Shown: piece by piece, positions 9,331 through 17,477 of the stretch
Layout of the letters: every line of letters begins with the position of its first letter
Numbering within the stretch: the stretch's first letter is position 1
Source: Knoellia aerolata DSM 18566
GTDB taxonomy: Bacteria > Actinomycetota > Actinomycetes > Actinomycetales > Dermatophilaceae
DNA: 64,000 bases
NCBI RefSeq assembly: GCF_000768695.1
Contig: NZ_AVPL01000006.1
Coordinates: 37,399 to 101,398, forward strand
Direction of reading: 5' to 3'
Translations under genes and position numbers: made by a program
Notes under the pieces: model-generated
Told to the model about the DNA's origin: nothing
Databases searched by the model: none
Seen by the model: only the letters and a program-made list of their open reading frames with translations

Positions 9331-9705
9331 ATGTCCACCGTCGAGCTGACCGCCGAGACGTTCGAGAAGACCGTGACGAGCAACGACATCGTGCTCGTCG
9401 ACTTCTGGGCCGAGTGGTGCGGCCCGTGCAAGCGGTTCGCCCCCGTCTTCGAGGAGTCCTCGAAGAAGCACCCCGACGTCGTCTTCGCCAAGATCGACAC
9501 CGAGGCCGAGCAGCAGCTCGCGGCCGCCGCGCAGATCACGTCGATCCCCACGCTCATGGCCTTCCGCGACTCGATCCTCGTCTTCTCGCAGCCCGGGGCC
9601 CTCCCCGGCCCGGCGCTCGAGGGCATCATCGAGCAGATCAAGGGCCTCGACATGGACGACGTCCGCGCCAAGGTCGCGAGCCAGGCCGCGCAGCCCGAGG
9701 CCTGA
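9331..9705 (+). CDS. trxA: thioredoxin
   Basis: A 124-residue thioredoxin that reduces protein disulfides in the cytoplasm. The active site FWAEWCGPCK has Cys30 and Cys33, and the cis-proline motif SIPTLMAF follows at about residue 75. It is slightly longer than the ~108-residue standard because of a C-terminal helix (DVRAKVASQAAQ). The ATG has the strong site AGAGGAG 8 bases upstream. It stands alone behind an unusually long folded leader, which suggests control at the RNA or transcription level. Confidence 0.95.
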   Translation: MSTVELTAETFEKTVTSNDIVLVDFWAEWCGPCKRFAPVFEESSKKHPDVVFAKIDTEAEQQLAAAAQITSIPTLMAFRDSILVFSQPGALPGPALEGIIEQIKGLDMDDVRAKVASQAAQPEA

Positions 9706-9738
9706 CCCGCGGGGGGTCCCGGCTGGTTGGATGACCGC

Positions 9739-10701
9739 GTGCCCCTCACCTATGCCGCCCTCGGAGACTCGTATGCCGCCGGGGTCGGGGGAGGTGCCCG
9801 GCGCAGCGAGTGCTGGCGCACCGCGGGCGGCTACCCCGTGCTCGTCGCGCGGGCCCTCGGGGAGGACCTCGCGTACCAGGCCTGCCTCGGAGCGACCCTC
9901 GCCGATGTCGAGCGCGACCAGCTCGGAGTGCTCGGCCCCGACACCACGCACGTCTCGCTCACCGTCGGAGGCAACGACGTCGGCTTCGTGCCGGTGCTCG
10001 TCGAGTGCGCCAAGCCGTCCTGGATGGTCGACTCCGACGACGTCATCGACGCCGCCTTCGCGGTGCTCACCGGGGAGCTGCCCGGCCGGCTGAGCCGGGC
10101 CGTGGCGCGGGTCCGCGAGCTGGCGCCGAGTGCGGAGCTCGTCGTCACGGCATACCCCGTGCTGTTCAACGGCGAGGACTGCAACGCGCTGACGTTCTTC
10201 AGCCCGCACGAGATGACCCGCCTGGAGCGCGGGGTCGGCGACCTCGCCGACGTCATCGGCCGGGTTGCCGCGGCGGGCGCTGCGGCGTTCGTCGACCCTC
10301 GCGCCGCGTTCGCCGACCACGCGGTCTGCGACGGCGACGAGTGGCTCAGCGGTGTCTCGTGGCCGCTCGAGGAGTCGTACCACCCCAACACCGAGGGCCA
10401 TGCGGCCTACGCCCGGCTCGTGCTCGAGGCGTTCGGTGCGCCCGCCGACGGCGCCCGCGCGCCCGGAGAGGTGGTCGTGCGGGAGGGGCCGCGCCGGCGC
10501 GGGACCGCGCCGACCTTCAGCCTGCCCGACCTGCTGTCCCGGCAGAGCCTCGACGGCGCCCTGCGCCACGGGCTCGACCCCGAGCGGGTGGCCGGCCTGG
10601 CTCGGCGGGCGGCTCACCCCGCCATCGGCCCGGAGGCCGCGGCCGCGAGCGCCGAGCTGCACGAGCTCGACCGGCTCGTGCGCGAGCGCCTCGCGAGATG
10701 A
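9739..10701 (+). CDS. SGNH/GDSL hydrolase
   Basis: A ~320-residue SGNH-family esterase/lipase. Block I is ALGDSYAAGVGGG (nucleophile Ser11), block III is TVGGNDVGF, and block V is SYHPNTEGHAAYA with the catalytic His. There is no signal peptide, so it appears to be cytoplasmic, unlike many secreted GDSL esterases. About 70 residues after block V form an extra C-terminal tail (FSLPDLLSRQSLDGALRHGL) of unknown role. GTG at 9739 is the likely start; an in-frame TTG at 9727 adds four residues. A strong terminator follows directly. Confidence 0.85.
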   Translation: MPLTYAALGDSYAAGVGGGARRSECWRTAGGYPVLVARALGEDLAYQACLGATLADVERDQLGVLGPDTTHVSLTVGGNDVGFVPVLVECAKPSWMVDSDDVIDAAFAVLTGELPGRLSRAVARVRELAPSAELVVTAYPVLFNGEDCNALTFFSPHEMTRLERGVGDLADVIGRVAAAGAAAFVDPRAAFADHAVCDGDEWLSGVSWPLEESYHPNTEGHAAYARLVLEAFGAPADGARAPGEVVVREGPRRRGTAPTFSLPDLLSRQSLDGALRHGLDPERVAGLARRAAHPAIGPEAAAASAELHELDRLVRERLAR

Positions 10702-10703
10702 GT

Positions 10704-10732
10704 CAGCGCTGAACCGCGTCGGTTCAGCGCTG
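10704..10732 (+). terminator. strong hairpin terminator
   Basis: A perfect 12-bp stem pairs 10704-10715 (CAGCGCTGAACC) with 10721-10732 around the 5-nt loop GCGTC, three bases past the stop of the SGNH hydrolase. A G-rich run follows instead of a T-tract. It is the clearest terminator in the window and may also serve the minus-strand small gene that ends at 10777. Confidence 0.75.
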
Positions 10733-10776
10733 GGGGCGCCGTGGGGCGCGGGTGGAGCCCGTCGGGTGCGGTGGCG

Positions 10777-10950
10777 TCAGATCGAGCGGTGGTGCTGCTG
10801 GAACTGCTGGGCCACCATGAGCTCGTGGCTGGCGCGGGTCTGGTCCATGTCGACCGTGGTGGACCAGCCGGAGGCGCCCTGGCGGCGGAAGCTGCGGAGG
10901 CGGTCGGCGATGCGGTGGGCGGCGGAGGGGGTCTGCGTACGGGAGATCAT
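10777..10950 (-). CDS. 57-residue hypothetical protein
   Basis: A short gene coding MISRTQTPSAAHRIADRLRS and 37 more residues, ending QQFQQHHRSI. Nearly every third codon position is G or C (only CGT near the start departs), which random frames do not show, so I regard it as real. The protein is basic and helical, with a central amphipathic stretch and a glutamine/histidine-rich end; no cysteine pair, signal peptide or membrane segment. It is divergent from the LysR gene with 81 AT-rich bases between. No good ribosome site is seen; an in-frame stop lies directly upstream of the ATG. Function unknown. Confidence 0.7.
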   Translation of the reverse strand: MISRTQTPSAAHRIADRLRSFRRQGASGWSTTVDMDQTRASHELMVAQQFQQHHRSI

Positions 10951-10994
10951 GTCTCAATGATGCAGCCGTCAACTCCTTAGCACAACGTGATCTT

Positions 10995-11025
10995 ACTTAG
11001 TAGTAGTTAAGTGTCACTGTAGAAT
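10995..11025 (+). promoter_or_regulatory. LysR-gene promoter with overlapping dyad, probably leaderless
   Basis: TAGAAT at 11020-11025 is a good -10 box lying 6 bases before the ATG at 11032, so transcription would begin at or near the start codon. Upstream, ACTTA (10995-10999) and TAAGT (11008-11012) form a dyad separated by 8 bases, inside a short AT-rich island. The dyad would cover the -35 region and could be the autoregulatory LysR site. Confidence 0.5.
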
Positions 11026-11031
11026 GGTGGG

Positions 11032-11943
11032 ATGCTCGACCCCCACCGCCTCCGCGTCTTCCGGGCCGTCGTCGGCAGCGGCTCGGTCCAGGCCGCCGCC
11101 GACAACCTCGGCCTCACCTCGAGCGCGGTGAGCCAGCACCTCAGCGCCCTCGCCCGGGAGACCGGGCTCGTGCTCTTCCAGCGCCAGGGGCGGGGCATCA
11201 CGCCCACCGCGGCCGGGCTCGAGCTCGCGGCCCAGAGCGAGGAGGCGATGAGCCAGTGGGGGCGGCTCGACGCGGTCGTCGGCGACCTGCGGGAGGGACG
11301 CAGCGGCCGGCTGACGGTGGGCTACTTCAGCTCGGCGGGCTCGGCGTGGATGCCCGAGCTCGTCAAGAGCCTCACCGCACAGCTGCCCGACCTCACCGTG
11401 GACCTCGTCCTCACCGAGGTGACGGGCCGCAACGTCACCCCGGACATCGACATCGTCATCGACCCGCCTGACGGGGGTGGGCGGCCCGGCTACCGCCACG
11501 TTCCGCTCGCGAGCGACCCGTTCGTCGCCGTCGTGCCGGTCGAGCACGAGCTCGCCTCCTTTCGTGCGGTGAGCCTGGCGGACCTGCGCGGCCAGACCTG
11601 GGTGTCCAACGACCTCATCGGCAGCCTCGGGCACCGGATCGTCGTGTCCACCTGCGCCGCGGCGGGCTTCACCCCCCGCTTCGCGGTCCAGGCCCAGGAG
11701 CACCACTCGGCGATCCAGTTCGTCGCCGCCGGCGTGGGGATCTCGGTGATGCCGCGCCTCGCAGCCCGGGCGCTGCCGCGGGAGGTCACCCGGCTGAGGA
11801 TCACCGAACCGACCCCGATGCGCCACATCTCGGCGCTCGTGCGCGAGACCGGGCGGCCGAACCCCGCCGCCGAGCACCTGCTCGAGATGCTCCTCGACCT
11901 CAACACGCACCCGTCGCGTCGCGGACGTCCCGTCGCAGGGTGA
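11032..11943 (+). CDS. LysR-family transcriptional regulator
   Basis: A 303-residue LysR-type regulator. The N-terminal helix-turn-helix (RVFRAVVGSGSVQAAADNLGLTSSAVSQ) is followed by the linker helix (HLSALARETGLVLFQRQGRGITPTAAG) and a periplasmic-binding-protein-like effector domain from about residue 90. The effector is unknown. It is divergent from the 57-residue gene, and LysR proteins usually control their divergent neighbour. The ATG at 11032 is set by the family N-terminus. Confidence 0.92.
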   Translation: MLDPHRLRVFRAVVGSGSVQAAADNLGLTSSAVSQHLSALARETGLVLFQRQGRGITPTAAGLELAAQSEEAMSQWGRLDAVVGDLREGRSGRLTVGYFSSAGSAWMPELVKSLTAQLPDLTVDLVLTEVTGRNVTPDIDIVIDPPDGGGRPGYRHVPLASDPFVAVVPVEHELASFRAVSLADLRGQTWVSNDLIGSLGHRIVVSTCAAAGFTPRFAVQAQEHHSAIQFVAAGVGISVMPRLAARALPREVTRLRITEPTPMRHISALVRETGRPNPAAEHLLEMLLDLNTHPSRRGRPVAG

Positions 11944-11979
11944 CCCGCGCGGGCGGGCGGCCCGGGACGACGTGTGCCG

Positions 11980-12009
11980 TTGACTACAGTGTGTGACGCA
12001 CAGTAATGT
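11980..12009 (+). promoter_or_regulatory. padR promoter, probably leaderless
   Basis: TTGACT at 11980-11985 and TAATGT at 12004-12009 are separated by 18 bases and match -35/-10 boxes well for this genome. The -10 ends 7 bases before the ATG at 12017, which fits a leaderless message. The small TGTG-N5-CACA dyad between the boxes could be the PadR operator. Confidence 0.5.
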
Positions 12010-12016
12010 GTCCGGC

Positions 12017-12355
12017 ATGGACGAGGACCTGGTCGCGGGACACCTGCAGGAGCTGCGGCGCGGCACCATCGTGCTCGCCTGCCTCACGACCCTGGCCCGG
12101 CCGCACTACGGCTACGGGCTGCTCGAGACCCTCGCCGAGGCGGGGTTCGAGGTCGACGGCAACACTCTCTACCCGCTGCTGCGGCGCCTCGAGAAGCAGG
12201 GGCTGCTCACGAGCGAGTGGAACACCGACGAGGCCAGGCCCCGCAAGTTCTACCGGGTGAGCGCGGACGGAGCCCTGATGCTCGACCAGCTCGTGGCCGA
12301 ATGGCGATCGCTCGACCGGGCGATCGGTGCCCTCGACGGAGGAGAAGGACGATGA
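12017..12355 (+). CDS. PadR-family transcriptional regulator
   Basis: A 112-residue PadR regulator: winged helix with LACLTTLARPHYGYGLLETL, the recognition region NTLYPLLRRLEKQGLLTSEW and the wing RPRKFYRVSADG. Such proteins repress their own operon and release DNA on ligand binding. The stop overlaps the start of the next gene (ATGA at 12352-12355), so the two products are made together. ATG at 12017 is chosen over an upstream GTG because it sits right after the promoter. Confidence 0.92.
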   Translation: MDEDLVAGHLQELRRGTIVLACLTTLARPHYGYGLLETLAEAGFEVDGNTLYPLLRRLEKQGLLTSEWNTDEARPRKFYRVSADGALMLDQLVAEWRSLDRAIGALDGGEGR

Positions 12356-13344
12356 CGACGACGACCCTGACCGACCGCTACGTCTGGACGGTCACCCGCC
12401 ACCTCCCCGACGACACCGGGCCCGACGTCGCCCGCGAGCTGCGGGCGACGATCGCCGACGCCGTCGACGCCAAGGTGGACAGCGGGGTGGAACCGGCGCT
12501 CGCCGAGCAGGAGGTGCTCTCGGACCTCGGCGACCCCGACGTCCTGGCCCGCACCTACGGTGGGCGGCCGGCATACCTCATCGGTCCGGGCGTCTACCCC
12601 GACTACGTGCGGCTCATGCGGATCCTGCCGGTCATCGTGCTCCCGCTCGTCCTCGTCGGGAGCTTCGCGGCACGGGTGGTGTCCACGGGGGAGAGCTGGG
12701 GGCAGATCCTGCTCGACGCGTTCCTGCTCGTGCTGTCGGTGGGGGTGCACCTCGCGTTCTGGGTCACGCTGACCTTCGCCGTGATCGAGTGGTCCCGTCC
12801 CGAGGCCGAGCGCGACCGCCCGCTCAGCGAGTGGAAGCCCGACCAGCTGACGACCGAGGTGCCGTGGCGCAGCGTCGGCCTCGGCGAGACGGTGGCCTCG
12901 GTCGTGTTCTCGGTGGCGATGGCGGCGCTCGTCGCGTGGCAGTTCGCCGGCGTCTCGGGGAACGCCGTGCAGGTGCTCAACCCCGACGTGGACGCCATCT
13001 GGAAGGTCGCGCTCGTCGGGCTGTTCCTCGTCGACGCCGTGCTGGCCGTCGCCGTCCGGCGGGTCGGCCGCTGGACACCGACACTGGCGGCCGTCAACGT
13101 CGCGAGCAACGCGGCCGCGGCGGTCCTGCTGCTCTGGCTGCTTTCGCGCGACGAGCTGCTCACCGACCTGCCGACGGTGCTGGGCGAGCGGTTCGGCTGG
13201 TCGACCGACTGGTCCGTGCCCGCGGCTCTCGTCGCCGCGATCATCGTCGTCATCACCGTGTGGGACGGCACGGAGGCGGTCGTCAAGGCCCGTCGCTCGG
13301 TCAGGGCCGGGCGTGGGGTGGGCGCAGCACCCGCGTCTCGATGA
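12352..13344 (+). CDS. membrane protein with N-terminal HAAS-like domain, PadR partner
   Basis: A 330-residue protein. Residues 1-75 (VWTVTRHLPDDTGPDVAREL... VLSDLGDPDVLARTYG) look like the helical HAAS/DUF1700-type domain commonly encoded after PadR genes. About seven hydrophobic segments follow, the first near LPVIVLPLVLVGSFAARVV and the last near VPAALVAAIIVVITVW. Function is unknown; in similar pairs the membrane protein is the main regulated product. GGAGGAGAAGGA precedes the ATG. Its last 44 bases overlap the convergent DUF952 gene. Confidence 0.8.
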   Translation: MTTTTLTDRYVWTVTRHLPDDTGPDVARELRATIADAVDAKVDSGVEPALAEQEVLSDLGDPDVLARTYGGRPAYLIGPGVYPDYVRLMRILPVIVLPLVLVGSFAARVVSTGESWGQILLDAFLLVLSVGVHLAFWVTLTFAVIEWSRPEAERDRPLSEWKPDQLTTEVPWRSVGLGETVASVVFSVAMAALVAWQFAGVSGNAVQVLNPDVDAIWKVALVGLFLVDAVLAVAVRRVGRWTPTLAAVNVASNAAAAVLLLWLLSRDELLTDLPTVLGERFGWSTDWSVPAALVAAIIVVITVWDGTEAVVKARRSVRAGRGVGAAPASR

Positions 13345-13654
13345 CCGCGTCGGGGTTGATCGGCCCGTAGACGTGCGGGAACGTCTCGCCGGTCGCGGGG
13401 TCGCCGACCTCGCGGAGCAACGGCGGTTCGAGGAGCTCGGGGTCGACGGTGAGCAGGAGCAGCTCGTGCGGCACGTCGGCGTAGTACCTCGTCAGCACCC
13501 CGTCGAGCTGGTCCGGGTCACAGCAGTGGATGAACCCCTCCTCCGCCAGGCTCCGGCCGAGGGTCGACTCGGTGAACGCCCCCTCCTCGACGGCCCGCGC
13601 CCAGGTCTGCGGGGAGGTGACGTGGTGGATGCGCCCGTCGCCGATGACGCTCAT
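13301..13654 (-). CDS. DUF952 domain protein
   Basis: A 117-residue protein of the DUF952 family: the pattern IHHVTSPQTWARAVEEG, then EEGFIHCCDPDQLDGVLTRY, and the C-terminal TFPHVYGPINPDAV with its conserved Pro-His. The biochemical role of the family is not established. The ATG is at 13654. Its 3' end runs 44 bases into the membrane-protein gene on the other strand. Confidence 0.85.
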   Translation of the reverse strand: MSVIGDGRIHHVTSPQTWARAVEEGAFTESTLGRSLAEEGFIHCCDPDQLDGVLTRYYADVPHELLLLTVDPELLEPPLLREVGDPATGETFPHVYGPINPDAVIETRVLRPPHARP

Positions 13655-13716
13655 CTGCCGGTGCCCTCGTCGTTCGCCATGGAGCCCAACCTATGCCGCG
13701 GCATACAGTCGCGGCC

Positions 13717-14193
13717 ATGACGATCCGCGAGGCCACGCCGGCCGACGTCCCGGCCATCCTGCAGCTCGTGCACGACCTTGCGGCGTACGAGAAGGAACCG
13801 CACCAGGTGGTGGCGACGCAGGACCACTTCCGTCTGGCGCTCTTCCCGGAGGCCGGCACCCCCACGACGTTCGCGCACGTCGCCGAGGTCGACGGGGAGG
13901 TCGTCGGGATGGCGGTCTGGTACCTCACCTTCTCGACGTGGACTGGCGTCAACGGCATCTGGCTCGAGGACCTGTTCGTCCAACCCGGGCAGCGCGGCAG
14001 CGGCCTCGGTCGCGAGCTGCTGGCCACCCTCGCGCGCACGTGCGTCGAGCGCGGCTACCAGCGGCTCGAGTGGTGGGTGCTCGACTGGAACGAGCCGAGC
14101 ATCGGCTTCTACGAGAGCCTGGGTGCCCGGGCGCAGGACGAGTGGACCGTCTTCCGGATGGACGGCGCGGCGCTGGGCGAGCTCGGCGCCTGA
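13717..14193 (+). CDS. GNAT acetyltransferase, diamine acetyltransferase-like
   Basis: A 158-residue GNAT enzyme that resembles spermidine/diamine N-acetyltransferases: TIREATPADVPAILQLVHDLAAYEKEPHQV, the core strand FSTWTGVNGIWLEDLFVQP, the acetyl-CoA loop QRGSGLGRELLATLA and WVLDWNEPSIGFYESLGA. The YEKEP and WLEDLFV stretches are typical of that subgroup, but the acceptor remains a guess. ATG at 13717 matches the family N-terminus. It is read with the oxidoreductase gene 44 bases downstream. Confidence 0.85.
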   Translation: MTIREATPADVPAILQLVHDLAAYEKEPHQVVATQDHFRLALFPEAGTPTTFAHVAEVDGEVVGMAVWYLTFSTWTGVNGIWLEDLFVQPGQRGSGLGRELLATLARTCVERGYQRLEWWVLDWNEPSIGFYESLGARAQDEWTVFRMDGAALGELGA

Positions 14194-14237
14194 CCCGGAA
14201 CCGGTGGACCGGGTCGACGGGGGCTAGCCTCGCGACT

Positions 14238-15254
14238 GTGAGAGCCGTCCTGCAGGACCGGTACGGACCGGTGTCGAGGCTGCGCTGCGGCGAGGTGCCG
14301 GTGCCGCAGGTCGCGGCCGACGAGGTGCTCGTCCGAGTGCACGCGGCGTCGGTGCACCCGGACGTGTGGCACGTCGTCACCGGCCGGCCCGCCGTGCTGC
14401 GACTCATGGGCTCCGGGGTGCGAGCACCAAAGGAGCACGTGCCGGGCAGCGACTTCGCCGGCGTGGTCACGGCCGTCGGCGACGACGTGCGCGCGGTCAG
14501 CGTCGGCGACGACGTGTTCGGGGAGTCACTGCCGAGCATGCAGTGGGTCAACGGCGCGACCTGGGCGGAGTACGTCGCCGTGCAGCAGGAGCGGTTGCTG
14601 CCCATGCCGACCGGGCTGTCCCACGTCGAGGCGTGCACGCTCCCGACCGCGGGCATCATCGCCCTCCAGTCCGTCCGCGACAACGCGAAGGTCGCCGCGG
14701 GCGACCATGTCCTCGTCAACGGCGCCGCCGGCGGGGTCGGCAGCCTGGCGGTGCAGATCGCCCGGGCCGACGGCGCCACGGTGACGGCCGTGGACGGACC
14801 CGAGAAGCAGGACCTGCTGCGCACCATCGGGGCCGACCACGTCATCGACCACACCCGCGTGGACTTCACCCGGGGCGACGACCGCTACGACGCGGTCATC
14901 GACATCCCCGGCAACCACCCGTTCGCCGCGATCCGCCGCGTCCTCGCCCCCGGCGGAAAGTACGTGCTGGTGGGCCACGACCAGTACGGCCGCGAGGGGC
15001 GGGCCGTCCTGGGCAGCATCCCGAGGATGTTCGGCCTCATGGCGCGGTCCGCGGTCAGCGACCAGATCCCGAAGGCGTCGTTCTCGAGCCGCCCGAAGCT
15101 GGAGTACCTGCGCGAGCTCGCCGACCTCGCCTCCGCCGGCCGGCTCCGACCGGTCATCGACCGGACCTTCCCGCTCGAGGACGCCGCCGCGGCGCTCGAG
15201 CACCTGGCCTCGGGTACCGCCCGGGGGCGCGTGGTCCTCGTCGTCACCCGCTGA
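14238..15254 (+). CDS. zinc-free MDR-type NAD(P)H oxidoreductase (quinone reductase-like)
   Basis: A 338-residue medium-chain dehydrogenase/reductase of the quinone oxidoreductase branch. It has the GroES-like part (VRVHAASVHPDVWHVV... GSDFAGVVTAVGDDV) and the Rossmann motif VLVNGAAGGVGSLAVQIA. The structural zinc cysteines and catalytic zinc ligands of alcohol dehydrogenases are missing. It probably reduces quinones or enones with NADPH. Start is GTG at 14238, with the conserved RAVLQDRYG right after. It abuts, tail to tail, the large cysteine-module gene. Confidence 0.87.
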   Translation: MRAVLQDRYGPVSRLRCGEVPVPQVAADEVLVRVHAASVHPDVWHVVTGRPAVLRLMGSGVRAPKEHVPGSDFAGVVTAVGDDVRAVSVGDDVFGESLPSMQWVNGATWAEYVAVQQERLLPMPTGLSHVEACTLPTAGIIALQSVRDNAKVAAGDHVLVNGAAGGVGSLAVQIARADGATVTAVDGPEKQDLLRTIGADHVIDHTRVDFTRGDDRYDAVIDIPGNHPFAAIRRVLAPGGKYVLVGHDQYGREGRAVLGSIPRMFGLMARSAVSDQIPKASFSSRPKLEYLRELADLASAGRLRPVIDRTFPLEDAAAALEHLASGTARGRVVLVVTR

Positions 15255-15264
15255 CCGCCGACGA

Positions 15265-17367
15265 CTACAGGCCGAGGCAGAACCCGATGTCGTCCTGGGC
15301 GTGGTTCTTCTGCCACGGAACGCTGTTGACGATCGATCTGTCGTGGACGTGCAGCTCCACGACGTACCCGCACTGCAGCCAGTCGACCGTCGTGGCCAGC
15401 TCCCAGGTCCCGTTCACCACCGGGGACGTCGTCGACGCCGGGGTGTGCGTCGGGTTGGGCGGGGCCAGGCTGGCCGGCAGGGTGGTGAGGCTGAACGAGC
15501 CGAAGAACGGGTCGGTCGCCGTGAACGTGCCCTGCACGAGGTCTCCGGGGTTCGCCCGGTTGCAGGACGTGCCGCTCGTGAAGGTGACGTCCGCGCTCGG
15601 CGCGGTGTTGTCGACACGGATGGTGTGCCACGCCGTGACACCGATCGGGTTCATCGCCGCGTCGACCATCTCCAACCGGATCTCGTAGCGCCCGTCGACG
15701 ACGACACCCGAGGTCTGCCAGGCCGCGAGCTGCCCGAACGGGTTGAGCGACGTGGAGAGGTAGGGCGTGAAGCCGGTGGTCGGGTCCGGTGTCCGGGTCA
15801 CCACGGGGTAGAAGCCCGTGACGAAGGGCCCGGTCACCGGGGTCCCGTCGGAGAGGCTCCCGGCGGGGCGCCACATCGCCCGGTACTGACGGCCCGCCGC
15901 CGCGAAGGCGTCGTTGGCGTAGGCGTGGACCGTGACGGACCCGCCGAACGGGCACGGCCGGTCGAGGGCGTCGGCCGGCGAGCCGTACTCGATGAACACC
16001 GCGCCGGACGTCGTCAGCCCGCTGGTCACGGTGTCGATGGACTCCACCGGGATGCGGCCGAGGGCACGGATGTCCGGGCTGTCGGTGGGCGGTCGGCGAC
16101 GCGGCGGGATCTCGATGTGGGTCTCCACGGCGTTGCCCCAGCGTGGGATGGCGAACGGGTTCGTCGTCGACGGAGGGGTGTTCCACGAGAGGACCGCACG
16201 GATCCGGCCGACCTTGGGCTCCTTGCAGCTGCTGGAGTGCGACGCCGTGCGCGCCGGCACGCCGAGCCAGTAGTTGAGCCCGTCGGCAGGGATCGACGGG
16301 TAGTCGTGCACCGTCAGCCGGGCGGTGTCGAGGTAGGTCCAGTCGCAGGTGTTGTCGTAGTCGACCCAGAAGGCGACGTACTCGACCGAGCCGTCACTGC
16401 AGGGCGGGCCCGAGAACCCCGAGGGCAGCTTGACCTGGAGCGTCGACACGAGCAGGTCGCGGTTGGAGTCGAGGCCGAGGCAGCTGATCTGCTCGTACGT
16501 CGTGTCACCGTGGGTGTCGTGGAACTCGCCGACGAGCTTCGGGTAGTCGAGGTCGAGGACCGCGAACTCCTTGGCCTGGGCCCGGAGCACCGACTGGTCG
16601 AGGAAGCCGGTCTGCTGGGCGGCGGCCAGCAACGGCGCCGCGAACCGGTGCGGCGGCACCTTGTCCCTCTTGGCCACCGTGGCGGCGTGCACGAGCGAGA
16701 ACGGGGCCGGGTCCGGCTCAGGGATCGGCAACGGGAGGACGGTGTCGTACCAGTGGGGGATCTTCCCCGGGTCGATCTGCAGGTCCTCGATGAGGTCGCG
16801 GAGGACCGGGCGACTCGGACGGAGCTGGATGTGACGGTCGAGCCGGTTGCCCCAGATGGGGTTCCAGCCGGGCTGGTTGGCCGGCGGCTGGACCTGCCAC
16901 GACAGGATGGCCCGCACCAGAGGCAGGACCGGTCGTGAGCAGCGCTGTCTCCGGGGGTCGTTGAGCGGGAACGCGACGGTGTAGACCAGCGGCTTGGTCC
17001 GGTCCTGGTGACAGTCGACGGAGTCCGGGATGTCGTGGGCGTTGAAGGACCCGAGGCCGACGTCCTCCCAGCTGGCCCCCTCGTCGTAGGAGAGGTAGAA
17101 CCGCACCCACTCGGTGCTGCCTGGCCTGCACAGGTCGCCGCCGTAGCCACCGGACAGCTTGACGTGGACGGTCGCCTCGAGGACGTCCGTCGCCGGGTGG
17201 AACCCGAGGCAGGTGACCTCCTCGAAGGCGGTGTCCTGGACGATCTCGAGCTCCTGCCCGAACTCGGTGTCCTCGAGGTTGCCGAAGTAGTTCGGGTTGG
17301 GGGCCAGGAGCGTGTGCAGCTCCTGGCGCAGGCGTAGCGACTTCTTGAGGTTCTTGTCGTCAGGCAT
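15265..17367 (-). CDS. 700-residue hypothetical protein with duplicated cysteine module
   Basis: I recognise no named family. Two copies of a ~150-residue module can be aligned, at about residues 27-183 and 273-422. Each has a Thr/Ser-Cys-Leu-Gly start (Cys53, Cys296), a second Cys exactly 27 residues later (Cys80, Cys323) in a Gly-rich loop before an aromatic strand, a third Cys (Cys143, Cys381), then A-x-LSW-x(3)-PP, a WGN tripeptide and HIQLRP/HIEIPP. Residues 430-700 look like Ig-type beta sandwiches (RVDNTAPSADVTFTSGTSC). There is no signal peptide or membrane segment although the cysteines suggest disulfides or metal sites. The ATG has GGAGGGG 6 bases upstream, inside a hairpin. Confidence 0.75.
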   Translation of the reverse strand: MPDDKNLKKSLRLRQELHTLLAPNPNYFGNLEDTEFGQELEIVQDTAFEEVTCLGFHPATDVLEATVHVKLSGGYGGDLCRPGSTEWVRFYLSYDEGASWEDVGLGSFNAHDIPDSVDCHQDRTKPLVYTVAFPLNDPRRQRCSRPVLPLVRAILSWQVQPPANQPGWNPIWGNRLDRHIQLRPSRPVLRDLIEDLQIDPGKIPHWYDTVLPLPIPEPDPAPFSLVHAATVAKRDKVPPHRFAAPLLAAAQQTGFLDQSVLRAQAKEFAVLDLDYPKLVGEFHDTHGDTTYEQISCLGLDSNRDLLVSTLQVKLPSGFSGPPCSDGSVEYVAFWVDYDNTCDWTYLDTARLTVHDYPSIPADGLNYWLGVPARTASHSSSCKEPKVGRIRAVLSWNTPPSTTNPFAIPRWGNAVETHIEIPPRRRPPTDSPDIRALGRIPVESIDTVTSGLTTSGAVFIEYGSPADALDRPCPFGGSVTVHAYANDAFAAAGRQYRAMWRPAGSLSDGTPVTGPFVTGFYPVVTRTPDPTTGFTPYLSTSLNPFGQLAAWQTSGVVVDGRYEIRLEMVDAAMNPIGVTAWHTIRVDNTAPSADVTFTSGTSCNRANPGDLVQGTFTATDPFFGSFSLTTLPASLAPPNPTHTPASTTSPVVNGTWELATTVDWLQCGYVVELHVHDRSIVNSVPWQKNHAQDDIGFCLGL

Positions 17368-17373
17368 GGGAGT

Positions 17374-17396
17374 CCCCTCCGGATCACGAGCCGGAG
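17374..17396 (-). promoter_or_regulatory. hairpin covering the ribosome site of the cysteine-module gene
   Basis: On the minus strand CTCCGG (17396-17391) pairs with CCGGAG (17382-17377) around an 8-nt loop. The 3' arm contains most of the Shine-Dalgarno sequence GGAGGGG that ends at 17374, 6 bases before the ATG. Folding would hide the ribosome site, so translation may be conditional. Only the 6-bp pairing is seen. Confidence 0.45.
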
Positions 17397-17477
17397 GAGT
17401 TCGGTGCTGGTCACCGAGGACGCATACCTTCGACCGTCACGGAGGAGGAGGCTCGGGCCCGGTCGCAGATACCTGGC

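Noticed and set aside
10724..10972. 82-codon minus-strand frame from a TTG start.
   Set aside because: It is Pro/Arg/His-rich, and the 57-residue frame in the same place has far better third-position GC.
11014..12087. Long minus-strand frame across the LysR and padR genes.
   Set aside because: It mirrors two well-conserved genes and runs through both promoters; composition is that of an antisense shadow.
12375..13370. Arg/Gly-rich plus-strand frame overlapping the HAAS-type membrane protein.
   Set aside because: Out-of-frame shadow; the membrane protein frame has helices and ATGA coupling to padR.
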